Source: Caldifarciminota bacterium
GTDB lineage: Bacteria; Hydrothermota; Hydrothermia; B15-G9; WFZT01
Direction of reading: 5' to 3'
DNA: 11,707 nucleotides
Assembly: GCA_026991055.1 (NCBI GenBank)
Contig: JALXCE010000297.1
Location: 1-11,707 of the forward strand
Within the stretch, counting starts at the first letter, position 1; every line of letters starts with the position of its first letter. This document shows, piece after piece, positions 1 to 7,660 of the stretch. The notes beneath the pieces are model-generated. The model was not told where the DNA came from. It searched no databases and worked only from the letters and a program-made list of their open reading frames with translations. Made by a program: the position numbers and the translations under genes.

Positions 1-1232
1 GTGATATCGTGCGGCGGTATCTCATTTACAAAGGTTACGAAGTCACATACGTGACAAACTTTACGGATATTGACGACAAAATCATTCAGAAATCACATGA
101 CCTTGGGATTGACTGGCGAAAGATCGGAGAAACCTACATTGAGGAATTTTTCAAAGTAACCGATGAAATAAACATCATGCGTGCCGATTATTATCCGCGA
201 GCGACCCAATTCATCCAGGAAATTATCGAGGCGGTGGAAGTTCTGGTAAACAAAGGGTTTGCCTATGTCACCGGCGGCGATGTCTGGTTTGATGTCAGGA
301 AGAAAAAGGACTATGGAAAGCTCTCTGGCAAAAAACTCGAGGACCTGATGGAGGGTGCGAGGGTTGAGCCTTCCCCAAACAAGAAATTTCCCATGGACTT
401 CTCCGTCTGGAAGGCCTGGAAAGAGGGTGAACCTTATTGGTGGTCTCCATGGGGAAAGGGCAGACCCGGATGGCACATTGAGTGTTCGGTGATGTCCACC
501 CATTACCTCGGACAGCCCTTTGACATTCATGGTGGGGCGCAGGATTTGATTTTCCCACACCATGAGAATGAAATTGCCCAGTCCGAGGCAATAAGGGGCA
601 CAGAATATGTCAGATACTGGCTCCACGGTGGCTTTGTAAATATAAAAGGCGAAAAGATGTCTAAAAGCAAGGGACTCTTTTTCGCTGCCCAGGAAGTTTT
701 GAAAGAATACGGTGCCAATCCTGTGAGACTATATTTCCTTCAAACTCATTACAGAAGTCCCATAGATTTTTCGGCCGAAAGGCTGACTGAGTCTCAAAAG
801 GCATGGGAAAGGATTTCGAATTTCCTCGAAAAGGTACCGGAGGGTAATGGAAAGGAGACAGATTTTTCTTTTGCTGGTGAATACCTGAAGAGGTTTGAAG
901 AAGCCATGGACGAGGATTTTAATACACCACGTGCAGTTGCGGTAATTTTTGATATGGTAAAGCAGGGAAATGCACTTCTCGATAAGGAGCCTGAGAAGGC
1001 GGCAGAAATCGGCAGAGTACTTAGAACAATCTTGAATATTCTCGGATTCAAGCCTGAGAAAAAAGAGAGAGTAGGAATAGAAGATGATCTCGTTTCTATT
1101 ATCGTAGAAGTTCGCCAGAAGATGCGCCAGGAAAAGAAATTTGAAATTGCGGACTGGATTAGAGACCAGCTCAAAAATCTTGGAGTAATCCTTGAGGACA
1201 CCCCTCAGGGGACAAAATGGAAGATAAAATAA
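1..1232 (+). CDS. cysS: Cysteinyl-tRNA synthetase, 5' end missing
   Basis: This cytoplasmic class I aminoacyl-tRNA synthetase charges tRNA-Cys with cysteine using ATP. The reading frame is open to the window edge (first full codon at base 3, reading D-I-V-R-R-Y), so the GTG at 9 is internal and not the true start. About 48-50 N-terminal residues, including the HIGH motif and the first zinc-binding Cys, must lie upstream; the complete protein would then be about 455-460 residues, normal for CysRS. Counting from the GTG codon, VTNFTDIDDKI lies at 14-25. GWHIECS carries the zinc Cys (159) and FPHHENE carries the zinc His and Glu (184 and 188), matching E. coli Cys209, His234 and Glu238. The KMSKS loop is intact at 216-220. 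The C-terminal part (IADWIRDQLKNLGVILEDTPQGTKW) is the usual CysRS ending. It stops with TAA and is followed by a 254-base gap, so it is probably not in the downstream operon. Confidence 0.97.
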   Translation, partial: DIVRRYLIYKGYEVTYVTNFTDIDDKIIQKSHDLGIDWRKIGETYIEEFFKVTDEINIMRADYYPRATQFIQEIIEAVEVLVNKGFAYVTGGDVWFDVRKKKDYGKLSGKKLEDLMEGARVEPSPNKKFPMDFSVWKAWKEGEPYWWSPWGKGRPGWHIECSVMSTHYLGQPFDIHGGAQDLIFPHHENEIAQSEAIRGTEYVRYWLHGGFVNIKGEKMSKSKGLFFAAQEVLKEYGANPVRLYFLQTHYRSPIDFSAERLTESQKAWERISNFLEKVPEGNGKETDFSFAGEYLKRFEEAMDEDFNTPRAVAVIFDMVKQGNALLDKEPEKAAEIGRVLRTILNILGFKPEKKERVGIEDDLVSIIVEVRQKMRQEKKFEIADWIRDQLKNLGVILEDTPQGTKWKIK

Positions 1233-1255
1233 AATCTGGTTTTTAGAGCTGTAGA

Positions 1256-1307
1256 GTTGTTTTTAATAGTGTGGGGCCGCGCACGAAGTGCGCGGCCCCA
1301 CAACAAC
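1256..1307. repeat. GC-rich perfect hairpin (REP-like palindrome)
   Basis: Bases 1271-1284 (gtggggccgcgcac) and 1288-1301 are exact reverse complements around a GAA loop, giving a 14-bp perfect stem. A further 6-bp pairing, gttgtt (1256-1261) with aacaac (1302-1307), flanks it, with nine unpaired bases (1262-1270) on the left side. It stands out as nearly pure G+C inside an AT-rich spacer. It could end cysS transcription, but there is no T-run after the right arm on either strand. A dispersed REP-like palindrome or an mRNA-stabilising structure is as likely. Confidence 0.7.
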
Positions 1308-1352
1308 TATTTCTCAAACTCCAGATCTTTCGGTCAATATTTATACACTCGC

Positions 1353-1376
1353 TCAGGAATGTCTCAATTTTCCTGA
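1353..1376. promoter_or_regulatory. Inverted repeat, possible operator of the acyl-CoA operon
   Basis: TCAGGAA (1353-1359) and TTCCTGA (1370-1376) form a perfect 7-bp inverted repeat separated by 10 bases, which puts the arm centres 17 bases apart. It lies about 50 bases upstream of the proposed -35 element of the acyl-CoA synthetase promoter. The spacing would suit a dimeric regulator on two nearby helical turns, but it could equally be a small RNA hairpin. The regulator is unknown. Confidence 0.3.
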
Positions 1377-1425
1377 ACCTGCAAATACCTATTCCCCATG
1401 GAGCCGGGATAGGAAGAGAATTTGT

Positions 1426-1454
1426 CTTACATTCTTTGACACAACCTTTATAAT
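1426..1454 (+). promoter_or_regulatory. Sigma-70-type promoter for the acyl-CoA synthetase/dehydratase operon
   Basis: A perfect -10 box TATAAT lies at 1449-1454, with CTTACA at 1426-1431 (4 of 6 matches to TTGACA) exactly 17 bases upstream. Transcription would begin near 1461, giving a leader of about 25 bases. That leader holds the strong ribosome binding site GGAGGTG (1475-1481), five bases before the ATG at 1487. A perfect TTGACA (1436-1441) sits too close to the -10 box to act as its -35 element. Confidence 0.55.
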
Positions 1455-1486
1455 TTCTATGACAAAAACTTCATGGAGGTGTTTTT

Positions 1487-3157
1487 ATGGATCGTCCGTG
1501 GCTGAAATTCTACGATGAAGATGTACCACGGAGTATTGATTATCCCAGAATGCCCATATATGGTATTCTGGATGGTTCAGCAGAAAAGTTTCCCTCCAAA
1601 ACGGCTTCCATATTCTACGGTAAAAAGCTCACTTACAAAGAGCTAAAGGAATTATCCGATAGATTTGCAAATTCGCTCAAAAAACTCGGCATCGGAAAAG
1701 GAGACAAAGTAGCACTTCTACTGCCAAACTTCCCCGGATACGTTATTTCCTACTTTGGAATTCTCAAATCAGGAGCTGTCGTCGTCCCATTAAATCCTCT
1801 TTACACAGAGAGTGAGCTTGAGTTTCACTTTAACGATTCCGGTGCGGAGACTGTTGTTACAATCCCTATGTTTGTTGAAAAGGCAGCCGCACTGACAAAA
1901 AAGACTCCACTCAAGCGTGTTATCGTTTCCTACATTGCTGACTTTTTACCATTTCCCCTCAGTTTTGTTCAGAAACTTAGAGAAAATCCATCTGTGAAGC
2001 GGGCAAAGAAGAGTGTTTTAGGTGAGCTTCTCAATATGAAAGACATGCTTTCGAATCCTGCCACTGGTTTTAAGCCGGCAGAGGTGAATCCCGATGAGCT
2101 TGGAATTCTCATTTATTCTGGAGGTACAACAGGTGTGGCAAAGGGTATAATGCTTTCTCACTACGCAGTTGTGGCAAATGCCCACATGATTAAAGCATGG
2201 GGGCACCTTAATGAAAATGAGAGGATGCTGGCAGTGCTGCCGTTTTTCCACGGCTATGGCATGAATGTTACCATGAATGCAGCACTACTCTCAGGTATGT
2301 CCATTGTAATGCTGCCCAGGTTCAGTGCGCGCGAGATGGCAAAAACCATTGATAAATACAAACCCACGCAGACCGCAGTTGTTCCAACCATCCTCGTTGC
2401 ACTTTCCGCAGTCAAAAACGTGGAAAAGTATGATTTTTCAAGCCTCAAGGCCATTTGGGTAGGAGCTGCCCCACTGACTGCTGCCATCAAAGAGAACTTT
2501 GAGAAGAAAACCGGTGGACGTGCCATTGAGGGTTATGGTCTCACCGAGGCAGTCACTGCAATAATGGCCAATCCCATGAAAGGGAAACACAAGGTAGGAA
2601 GTATCGGACTCCCATTCCCTGATGTTGATGCGAAAATCGTTTCACTTGATGGAACAAAAGACCTTCCTCCTGGTGAGGTCGGAGAGATTGCACTAAAAAC
2701 TCCGACCGTGATGCTCGGTTACTATAATAGACCCGAGGAAACTGCGAAAACGATTAAGGACGGCTGGCTTCTCACTGGTGACATTGGCTTTATGGACGAA
2801 GAAGGTTATTTTTATATAACCGACAGGAAAAAGGACCTCATTATTGTTGGTGGATTCAACGTTTTTCCGAGGGAAATTGACGAACTGATTTACAAGCATC
2901 CAAAGGTGAAAGAGGGAATAACTGTTGGAGTGCCTGATGAATTTAAGGGTGAGAAAATAAAAGTTTTTATCGTGCTCAAAGAGGGTGCAAAAGCCACAGC
3001 AGAAGAGTTTATTGAGTATTTCAAAAAGCACCTTGCCCCTTACAAAGTGCCAAGTGAGGTAGAATTCAGGAAAGAGCTTCCAAAGAGTGCAATTGGAAAG
3101 ATTCTTCGTAGGGTACTAAGAGAGGAGGAAATAAAAAAGCGTGGTAAAAATACCTAA
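1487..3157 (+). CDS. AMP-forming acyl-CoA synthetase (long-chain fatty-acid CoA ligase-like)
   Basis: This ANL-superfamily ligase activates a carboxylic acid with ATP to an acyl-adenylate and then forms the acyl-CoA thioester. At 556 residues it has the usual length. The ATP-binding loop is YSGGTTGVAKG (210-220). GYGLTEA is at 349-355, the ribose-binding Asp is in LTGD (432), the hinge region has TDRKKDLIIVGGFNVFPREI (445-464), and the catalytic Lys is in PKSAIGK (538). There is no signal peptide or membrane span. The overall motif set looks like FadD-type ligases, but the acyl pocket cannot be read for specificity. The ATG at 1487 is supported by GGAGGTG five bases before it. The 3' end overlaps the next gene by 17 bases, so it is the first gene of an operon with a 2-hydroxyacyl-CoA dehydratase-type system. 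I infer that it supplies the CoA thioester for that enzyme; a general fatty-acid role remains possible. Confidence 0.93.
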   Translation: MDRPWLKFYDEDVPRSIDYPRMPIYGILDGSAEKFPSKTASIFYGKKLTYKELKELSDRFANSLKKLGIGKGDKVALLLPNFPGYVISYFGILKSGAVVVPLNPLYTESELEFHFNDSGAETVVTIPMFVEKAAALTKKTPLKRVIVSYIADFLPFPLSFVQKLRENPSVKRAKKSVLGELLNMKDMLSNPATGFKPAEVNPDELGILIYSGGTTGVAKGIMLSHYAVVANAHMIKAWGHLNENERMLAVLPFFHGYGMNVTMNAALLSGMSIVMLPRFSAREMAKTIDKYKPTQTAVVPTILVALSAVKNVEKYDFSSLKAIWVGAAPLTAAIKENFEKKTGGRAIEGYGLTEAVTAIMANPMKGKHKVGSIGLPFPDVDAKIVSLDGTKDLPPGEVGEIALKTPTVMLGYYNRPEETAKTIKDGWLLTGDIGFMDEEGYFYITDRKKDLIIVGGFNVFPREIDELIYKHPKVKEGITVGVPDEFKGEKIKVFIVLKEGAKATAEEFIEYFKKHLAPYKVPSEVEFRKELPKSAIGKILRRVLREEEIKKRGKNT

Positions 3158-4262
3158 GAGGCACGAGGTTTGCAGGAAATTTAAGGAGCAGGGGGGAAAG
3201 GTTGCAGCAGTATTGCCCATCCATTATCCGAGGGCACTTTTGAGGGCCTTTGATATACTGCCTGTGGAAGTGTGGGGGCCTCCTCAAGTGGACGTAAGTT
3301 ATGGAGGTGCACACCTTCAGCCCTATGTTTGCTCTATAGTTCACAATGCCCTTTCGTTTCTCAAAACCGGTGGGCTGGATGAGACCGACCTTATCATTGT
3401 CCCACACACGTGTGACTCGCTTCAGGGATTTGGAAGTATTCTACTTGATTTTGTTAAGCCCAGACAGCCGGTTTTTCCAGTTTATTTGCCACGCGGGAAG
3501 AGGCAGGAGGATGTTGAATTTCTGGTGAATGAGTTTAAATCTCTATACAGGGGGCTCGAAAAAATTACCGGTAAAAGCCCGAAGACCGATGAGATACTAA
3601 AGAGAATTGAAATTGAAGAGAAGGCTGACGCAAAGCTTAAAGAGCTTTATGAGATCAGGGGTGAATTCTCCTTTGAGTCAGGAAAGGCTAAAAGCAGGTC
3701 GAGCAAGGGAGATGCCCTTTCAACCTATGATTTTTACAGGGTTGTGAGGGCAAGGGAATTTTTACCAGTCGAAGAATTTATTGAACTTGCTGACGAGGTG
3801 ATTTCGGAATATTCATTTGTAAGAGAGGGGGTGCCTGTGATTTTATCCGGGATAGTTCCAGAGCCCATGGAGGTTTTGAATGCCATTGAAGAAGCCGGGG
3901 GATTTGTGGTTGCTGATGACCTTGCCTGCTGCGGAAGACGTCTTTATGGAGGTGGAAAATCGAGTGAGCCATTAAAGAGGATGGCCGAAAGGATTATTTT
4001 CGGACCACCTGATGTGACACGCGGGAATTTGATTGAGGAGAGGTTTGAACATTTGAAGTATCTTGCTGAGGTCACAGGGGCACGGGGTATCATTTTCTAC
4101 ACTGTAAAGTTCTGCGAGCCCGAGTTATTTGATTTACCTGACCTGAAGAATATGCTGAAGAGTGCAGGAATACCTTCGGTGCAGGTTGAGATCGATATCG
4201 GTGACCCATTGCCTCATCAGACCATCACGAGGTTGACTGCATTTTTAGAGGTACTGGCATGA
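3141..4262 (+). CDS. 2-hydroxyacyl-CoA dehydratase-type Fe-S subunit (HgdB/FldC family), smaller subunit
   Basis: This is a 373-residue member of the HgdB/BcrB/FldC family, whose members carry a [4Fe-4S] cluster and work as a pair in radical dehydration of 2-hydroxyacyl-CoA or in benzoyl-CoA reduction. Candidate cluster cysteines lie in family-typical places: PYVCSIVHN (C64), PHTCDSLQG (C91), [11 protein letters not shown] (C263/C264) and VKFCEPE (C325). The N-terminal [20 protein letters not shown] and C-terminal [11 protein letters not shown] stretches also match the family. The start is GTG at 3141, inside the end of the synthetase gene: GGAGG is at 3124-3128 (12 bases before), and an in-frame TAA at 3132-3134 excludes an earlier start. 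The stop overlaps the next ATG (ATGA), implying coupled translation. Dehydratase versus reductase activity cannot be decided from sequence, nor can the substrate. Confidence 0.88.
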   Translation: MVKIPKRHEVCRKFKEQGGKVAAVLPIHYPRALLRAFDILPVEVWGPPQVDVSYGGAHLQPYVCSIVHNALSFLKTGGLDETDLIIVPHTCDSLQGFGSILLDFVKPRQPVFPVYLPRGKRQEDVEFLVNEFKSLYRGLEKITGKSPKTDEILKRIEIEEKADAKLKELYEIRGEFSFESGKAKSRSSKGDALSTYDFYRVVRAREFLPVEEFIELADEVISEYSFVREGVPVILSGIVPEPMEVLNAIEEAGGFVVADDLACCGRRLYGGGKSSEPLKRMAERIIFGPPDVTRGNLIEERFEHLKYLAEVTGARGIIFYTVKFCEPELFDLPDLKNMLKSAGIPSVQVEIDIGDPLPHQTITRLTAFLEVLA

Positions 4263-5581
4263 GTTTGAGAGACCATCTCAAATATTACTGGAATGTGAAG
4301 CTTGTTGGGAGTGCCTATCTCAGGTGGCAGAGGTGGCAGGCAGAGCGGAAGCCCCGAATTCCGCGCAATTGGAGAACGGATATAATCGCACCACCTTTGA
4401 AGATCAGTGCCCGCACAAAAGAGCTAATCTCAAGGCATTATCTCGAGGGAAGGTATGCGAATGGGCATAAGCCTGTTGCGTGGGTTACATCTGGTGGGCC
4501 AGTGGAAATCCTTCAGGCCCTTGGCTTTTATGTTTTGTATCCTGAAAATCACGGCGCGCTCTGTGGAGCGCGCCGTTACGCTCTTGAACTCTCAGAAGAA
4601 GCGGAAAACTACGGTTTCTCCCAGGATATTTGCTCCTACGCGAGGACGGATATAGGGGCTATGCTTTCAGGGAAGACACCGGTTGGAAGACTTCCAAAGC
4701 CCGATCTTCTACTTGCGTGCACAAATATTTGCCAGACGGTGCTCTTCTGGTATCGAGTCCTTGCCAAACATTTCAACGTTCCGATTATTCTTATCGACAC
4801 ACCTTTTGTTTATAAAAATGCTCCAGAGCACGCTATTGAATACGTGAAAAAGCAGCTCGAGGCCTCGATCCCGGTGGCCGAGAGGGTTGCAAAGAAAAAG
4901 CTTAGCTTTAAAAAATTAAAGGAAGTTGTAAGACTCAGCCGTGAGGCTTCAGAGCTATGGCTTGAGATTATGTACAGGGGAAAGACAAAGCCTGCCCCGA
5001 TCTCGGTTTTTGACCAGTTCATTCACATGGCCCCAATTGTGGAAATGCGGGGTAAACCCGAAACAGTGGATTTTTACGCAGCAATGCTCAAAGAGGTTGA
5101 TGAGAGAATCAAAAAGGGTATCGGAGCAGTGAAGAACGAGAGGAAGAGGCTGCTCTGGGATAATTTGCCAATATGGTATAAACTGAGGTTCCTTGCGGAG
5201 TATCTTGGTGAGCATGGAATTTCGGTGGTTGCCTCTACTTATACCATGGCATGGGGTGAGCTTGCCCCATTGATCGACCCTGAAAGACCTATTGAATCAA
5301 TGGCAAAGACCTATATCTACCCAATTTTGAATCGTGGAACGGGCTACAAGTTGCAGAAGATGAGGGACATGGTTGACGAATTTGACCTTGATGGTGCAAT
5401 TTTGCATTCTGATCGCTCGTGTAAGCCCTATTCTATTGGACAGGTGGATCAGAGGAATAGATTGATCAGTGAATACGGGATACCTGCTCTTCTTTTGGAG
5501 GCTGATCATAATGATCCCCGGGCATTTGCAGATGAGCAGGTAAAGGCAAGACTTGATTCATTTATAGAGATGCTGGAATGA
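4259..5581 (+). CDS. 2-hydroxyacyl-CoA dehydratase-type Fe-S subunit (HgdA/FldB family), larger subunit
   Basis: This is the 440-residue partner of the preceding gene, in the same HgdA/B superfamily. Conserved cysteine sites are [11 protein letters not shown] (C102), [11 protein letters not shown] (C125), [10 protein letters not shown] (C154 and C158) and [13 protein letters not shown] (C388). In family members three such cysteines per subunit hold an oxygen-sensitive [4Fe-4S] cluster; which three act here is not visible. The C-terminal [12 protein letters not shown] and [10 protein letters not shown] follow the usual pattern. It lacks a signal peptide and should be cytoplasmic. The start ATG overlaps the upstream stop and the end overlaps the activator start, each by ATGA, so the three genes should be made in matched amounts. 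Two different subunits plus a separate activator resemble the HgdABC, HadBCI and FldBCI layouts. The codons around C102 contain an 11-bp perfect palindrome (listed separately). Confidence 0.88.
   Translation: MSLRDHLKYYWNVKLVGSAYLRWQRWQAERKPRIPRNWRTDIIAPPLKISARTKELISRHYLEGRYANGHKPVAWVTSGGPVEILQALGFYVLYPENHGALCGARRYALELSEEAENYGFSQDICSYARTDIGAMLSGKTPVGRLPKPDLLLACTNICQTVLFWYRVLAKHFNVPIILIDTPFVYKNAPEHAIEYVKKQLEASIPVAERVAKKKLSFKKLKEVVRLSREASELWLEIMYRGKTKPAPISVFDQFIHMAPIVEMRGKPETVDFYAAMLKEVDERIKKGIGAVKNERKRLLWDNLPIWYKLRFLAEYLGEHGISVVASTYTMAWGELAPLIDPERPIESMAKTYIYPILNRGTGYKLQKMRDMVDEFDLDGAILHSDRSCKPYSIGQVDQRNRLISEYGIPALLLEADHNDPRAFADEQVKARLDSFIEMLE
4551..4576 (+). other. Perfect 11-bp hairpin inside a coding region
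   Basis: Bases 4551-4561 (acggcgcgctc) and 4566-4576 are exact reverse complements around the loop TGTG. The hairpin lies in the codons for the conserved HGALCGARR cysteine motif, and the loop includes most of the Cys102 codon TGT. It may simply follow from Gly/Ala/Arg codon choice. As mRNA it would be a very stable stem and could slow ribosomes. Confidence 0.6.
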
Positions 5582-6354
5582 TTAAAGCAATAGGAATTGA
5601 TGTAGGTTCAACTACTGCAAAGATTGTAGGAGTTAACGAGAGTGGGGAGTTTGTGTGGAGTTATATTGAACCTGCCGACCCGAGGGTAGAGGACCAGGTG
5701 GAGAGATTTCTCGAGAAGGTCAGGGAGATGGCAGGTTCTATTGAAGGAATTCCTATAGTGGCAACAGGTTATGGGAGGAACCTTGTCCATCAGGCAACGA
5801 AGAAGGTAACGGAAATAACCTGTCATGCGCGCGGGGTCTTCAAGCAGCTTGGTCATGGTGGAACGCTTGTGGATATTGGTGGACAGGACAGTAAGGTGAT
5901 TGTAATTGGGCCGCATGGGGAGGTGGTGGATTTCACAATGAACGACAAGTGTGCTGCAGGGACAGGAAGATTTCTCGAGAATACTGCCGGAAGGCTCAGG
6001 GTAAAGCTTGAAGAGATGGGGAATGTAGCTCTCTCTGCTCCTGAGGAGGTGAAAATTTCAAGTACGTGTACGGTTTTTGCTGAGTCAGAGATTATTTCAA
6101 TGATTGCCCATGGTGTGAGGGTTGAGCCCATTTTGAAGGGACTTCACAGGTCGCTTGTGAAGCGAATTGTTGCCATGATTAGAAGTGTTGGTCTGGTGCC
6201 TCCATTGATGCTGTCCGGAGGAGTGGTAAAGAACCCGGCAATAAGGAAGATGATTGAGGAAGAAACGGGAGAGAAAGTAATTTTACCCGACCATCCACAG
6301 TTCATGGGTGCCTACGGCGCCGCCTTGATAGGATTGAAGTTGGGGAAGGGGTAG
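5578..6354 (+). CDS. hgdC: ATP-dependent activator of 2-hydroxyacyl-CoA dehydratase (archerase)
   Basis: This BadF/BadG/HgdC-family protein has the ASKHA (actin/Hsp70-like) ATPase fold. As a homodimer with one bridging [4Fe-4S] cluster, it uses ATP to inject a low-potential electron into the dehydratase. It is 258 residues long, close to known HgdC proteins. The phosphate-1 loop is [11 protein letters not shown] (7-17), [10 protein letters not shown] is at 99-108, and the cluster cysteines are [11 protein letters not shown] (C125) and [11 protein letters not shown] (C164), matching the two ligand cysteines of Acidaminococcus HgdC. The adenosine-site SGGVVKN is at 213-219 and GAYGAALIG near the end. 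It is the last gene of the operon, starting at an ATGA overlap with the larger subunit. Only one activator gene is present; Thauera-type benzoyl-CoA reductase has two ASKHA subunits, so a dehydratase-like system fits better. Confidence 0.93.
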   Translation: MIKAIGIDVGSTTAKIVGVNESGEFVWSYIEPADPRVEDQVERFLEKVREMAGSIEGIPIVATGYGRNLVHQATKKVTEITCHARGVFKQLGHGGTLVDIGGQDSKVIVIGPHGEVVDFTMNDKCAAGTGRFLENTAGRLRVKLEEMGNVALSAPEEVKISSTCTVFAESEIISMIAHGVRVEPILKGLHRSLVKRIVAMIRSVGLVPPLMLSGGVVKNPAIRKMIEEETGEKVILPDHPQFMGAYGAALIGLKLGKG

Positions 6355-6362
6355 AGGATACC

Positions 6363-6398
6363 GGAAATCTGATTGATTTGTTGTTTTCAGATGATTTT
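6363..6398. terminator. Weak inverted repeat between convergent genes
   Basis: ATCTGA (6367-6372) pairs with TCAGAT (6387-6392) across a 14-base loop, and GGAA/TTCC can extend the stem past a small bulge. It lies in the 50-base gap between the convergent hgdC-type gene and the 80-residue gene. A short T-containing tract follows on the plus strand. It could be a weak two-way terminator, but the stem is poor. Confidence 0.25.
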
Positions 6399-6404
6399 CC
6401 TCGT

Positions 6405-6647
6405 TTACTTTAAATAAAACACTTTTCCCTGGCTAATTTTTGATTTGATCTCAATCGAAATTACTTCATTGAAGTCAGTTTCCAGAAGCCACTGGTTATT
6501 TTTAATAAAATCATCGAATGCTTCCTCTTCTGTCACTCCTTTGCCGTAGCCAAGTACTTGAAAATTGTCAACATCTGGATATATCTTTGAAGACGACGAA
6601 TATGTGACCCCCTCTTGGGTTAAAAACAGGAACAACTTTTCACTCAT
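6405..6647 (-). CDS. Small conserved-looking protein of unknown function, partner of the nuclease gene
   Basis: This 80-residue protein has no signal peptide, membrane span or cysteine. I do not recognise a named family with certainty. The N-terminus is a hydrophobic strand ([15 protein letters not shown]), followed by the strand-like [12 protein letters not shown] (26-37), an acidic helix ([13 protein letters not shown], 39-51), [15 protein letters not shown] (54-68) and a short C-terminal strand (KVFYLK). The alpha/beta pattern resembles small HicB-like or similar compact folds, but no antitoxin motif is evident. Its reality is supported by GGAGGTGA placed a few bases before the ATG, within the end of the upstream nuclease gene, and by a 4-base ATGA overlap with that gene. 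It is therefore almost certainly co-translated with the nuclease. It may be an accessory or inhibitory subunit; that is inference from coupling only. Confidence 0.75.
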   Translation of the reverse strand: MSEKLFLFLTQEGVTYSSSSKIYPDVDNFQVLGYGKGVTEEEAFDDFIKNNQWLLETDFNEVISIEIKSKISQGKVFYLK

Positions 6648-7621
6648 AGTATCACCTCCAGGGCCATAAGTTCAAGTAATTTTTCATAAGTGTATTCACC
6701 GGATAGATCAAGATTCCTAAAAGAATATTTGACTGGTAAAATTTCTCTGCCTCCAGGGTGAGATTTAGGGAAGTTTTTAGCTATCAGGATACCTCCTACC
6801 GCTTCGGAGTCAAATTCATCCATGTATTTTCTCAATTGCTCGAAATCCTTTTTAGCTGCTTTATGCGTTTTTACTTCGACAAGCAGATATTTATTTTTAC
6901 CTCGTGGGTGCTTGAGTTTGATAAATATGTCCACAAATCCCTCGGCTAATGCCTTTTCACCAAGCACTTCAAATTCATCAACTGAAATCCGGATGTTAAA
7001 ATAACTTAGAACGTCTTTCAAAATCACTCTTTTTAATTTTCTTCTTACAAGGGATTGTAAGATCAGCTCATGAAAGTAAAACTTTTCCGGGATATTTTGC
7101 TGCTCTCGTCTAAAGACGATTTTAGGCTCAAAAGTTGGGGCATCTAAATTAATTCGTTCTATAGAGCCTTTAAATAATTTTCCCATTTCAGACACATTGT
7201 AGAAGGTTAAAGTATCTGCCTGAAAATGAGTTTTTCTGTACCCGCCCCTGAGTAGTAAATTCTCTGCAACATAAGAAAATTCGGCCCTGACCATGGGCTC
7301 ATCTAACTCCCTTTCAGGTTTTAACAGCAATCTAAATGGGAAGTAATAAGTATTTCCCGATTGTTTGAAAGTAACTGGTGGCCAGGGTGGAAGATTTTCA
7401 GCGTTTTTAAAAGCCATCTTCTTCGTAACCCGATAGAGATTTTTGACTCTTGCCCCATAAAGGAATGAAATAAAGTCCCCTTCCTGGATATCGAGGAATG
7501 TCCAGAGCCCGTTGATACTATTGGTAAAGCCTGCTAATCCGTATTTTATACATTGTTCCAGATTATATTTATTTGAGACGGAGATCAGGAAATAATCACC
7601 TTCGTTTTGCAGCATTCTCAT
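6644..7621 (-). CDS. Predicted EVE/PUA-like plus PD-(D/E)XK nuclease fusion
   Basis: This 325-residue protein appears to have two domains. Residues about 8-145 look like an EVE/YTH/PUA-like fold, a group whose characterised members bind modified bases: [10 protein letters not shown] at the start, then [18 protein letters not shown] (48-65), PPWPPVTF (78-85) and [13 protein letters not shown] (93-105). Residues about 180-300 look like a NucS/DUF91-type PD-(D/E)XK nuclease: [12 protein letters not shown] (184-195) with a possible motif-I Glu185, EGFVDIFIK (227-235, Asp231), [20 protein letters not shown] (245-264, E249-V-K251, Gln262) and GGILIAKNF (276-284). All catalytic positions expected for activity are present. 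No Shine-Dalgarno precedes the ATG at 7621, but a TATAAT box lies only 9 bases away, so the mRNA may be leaderless; Met3 at 7615 is an alternative. The 80-residue gene overlaps its stop. Modification-dependent restriction or repair are both possible; function is inferred. Confidence 0.8.
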   Translation of the reverse strand: MRMLQNEGDYFLISVSNKYNLEQCIKYGLAGFTNSINGLWTFLDIQEGDFISFLYGARVKNLYRVTKKMAFKNAENLPPWPPVTFKQSGNTYYFPFRLLLKPERELDEPMVRAEFSYVAENLLLRGGYRKTHFQADTLTFYNVSEMGKLFKGSIERINLDAPTFEPKIVFRREQQNIPEKFYFHELILQSLVRRKLKRVILKDVLSYFNIRISVDEFEVLGEKALAEGFVDIFIKLKHPRGKNKYLLVEVKTHKAAKKDFEQLRKYMDEFDSEAVGGILIAKNFPKSHPGGREILPVKYSFRNLDLSGEYTYEKLLELMALEVIL

Positions 7622-7629
7622 TGCTCGTA

Positions 7630-7658
7630 ATTATACGCACCGATTTTGATTTGCGCAA
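7630..7658 (-). promoter_or_regulatory. Promoter of the nuclease/small-protein pair
   Basis: On the minus strand a perfect TATAAT (+ strand 7630-7635) sits 17 bases from TTGCGC (+ strand 7653-7658), which keeps the key TTG of the -35 consensus. Transcription would start near 7623, only about two bases before the ATG at 7621, so a leaderless mRNA is predicted. The -35 element lies within a 12-bp palindrome. Confidence 0.5.
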
Positions 7659-7660
7659 AT
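7649..7660. promoter_or_regulatory. 12-bp palindrome in the divergent promoter region, candidate operator
   Basis: ATTTGCGCAAAT is a perfect palindrome in the 104-base gap between the divergent nuclease and FakA-DegV genes. It overlaps the minus-strand -35 element and contains the mirror-image TTGCGC (7651-7656) on the plus strand. From there a weak -10-like TACCAA (7674-7679) lies 17 bases on. A dimeric repressor here would cover both promoters. The regulator is unknown. Confidence 0.4.

Noticed and set aside
1436..1454. A perfect TTGACA (1436-1441) close to a perfect TATAAT (1449-1454)
   Set aside because: They are only 7 bases apart, too close to act together; the weaker CTTACA with a 17-base spacer was chosen as the -35 element.
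1271..1518. Short open frames of 60 and 76 codons in the cysS-operon gap
   Set aside because: They begin inside the GC hairpin and show no recognisable protein pattern or good ribosome site. One runs into the real synthetase gene in another frame.
3141..6354. Reading the operon as a benzoyl-CoA reductase (BcrABCD)
   Set aside because: That complex has two ASKHA subunits. Only one activator of HgdC length is present, and the Fe-S subunits do not by themselves point to benzoyl-CoA.
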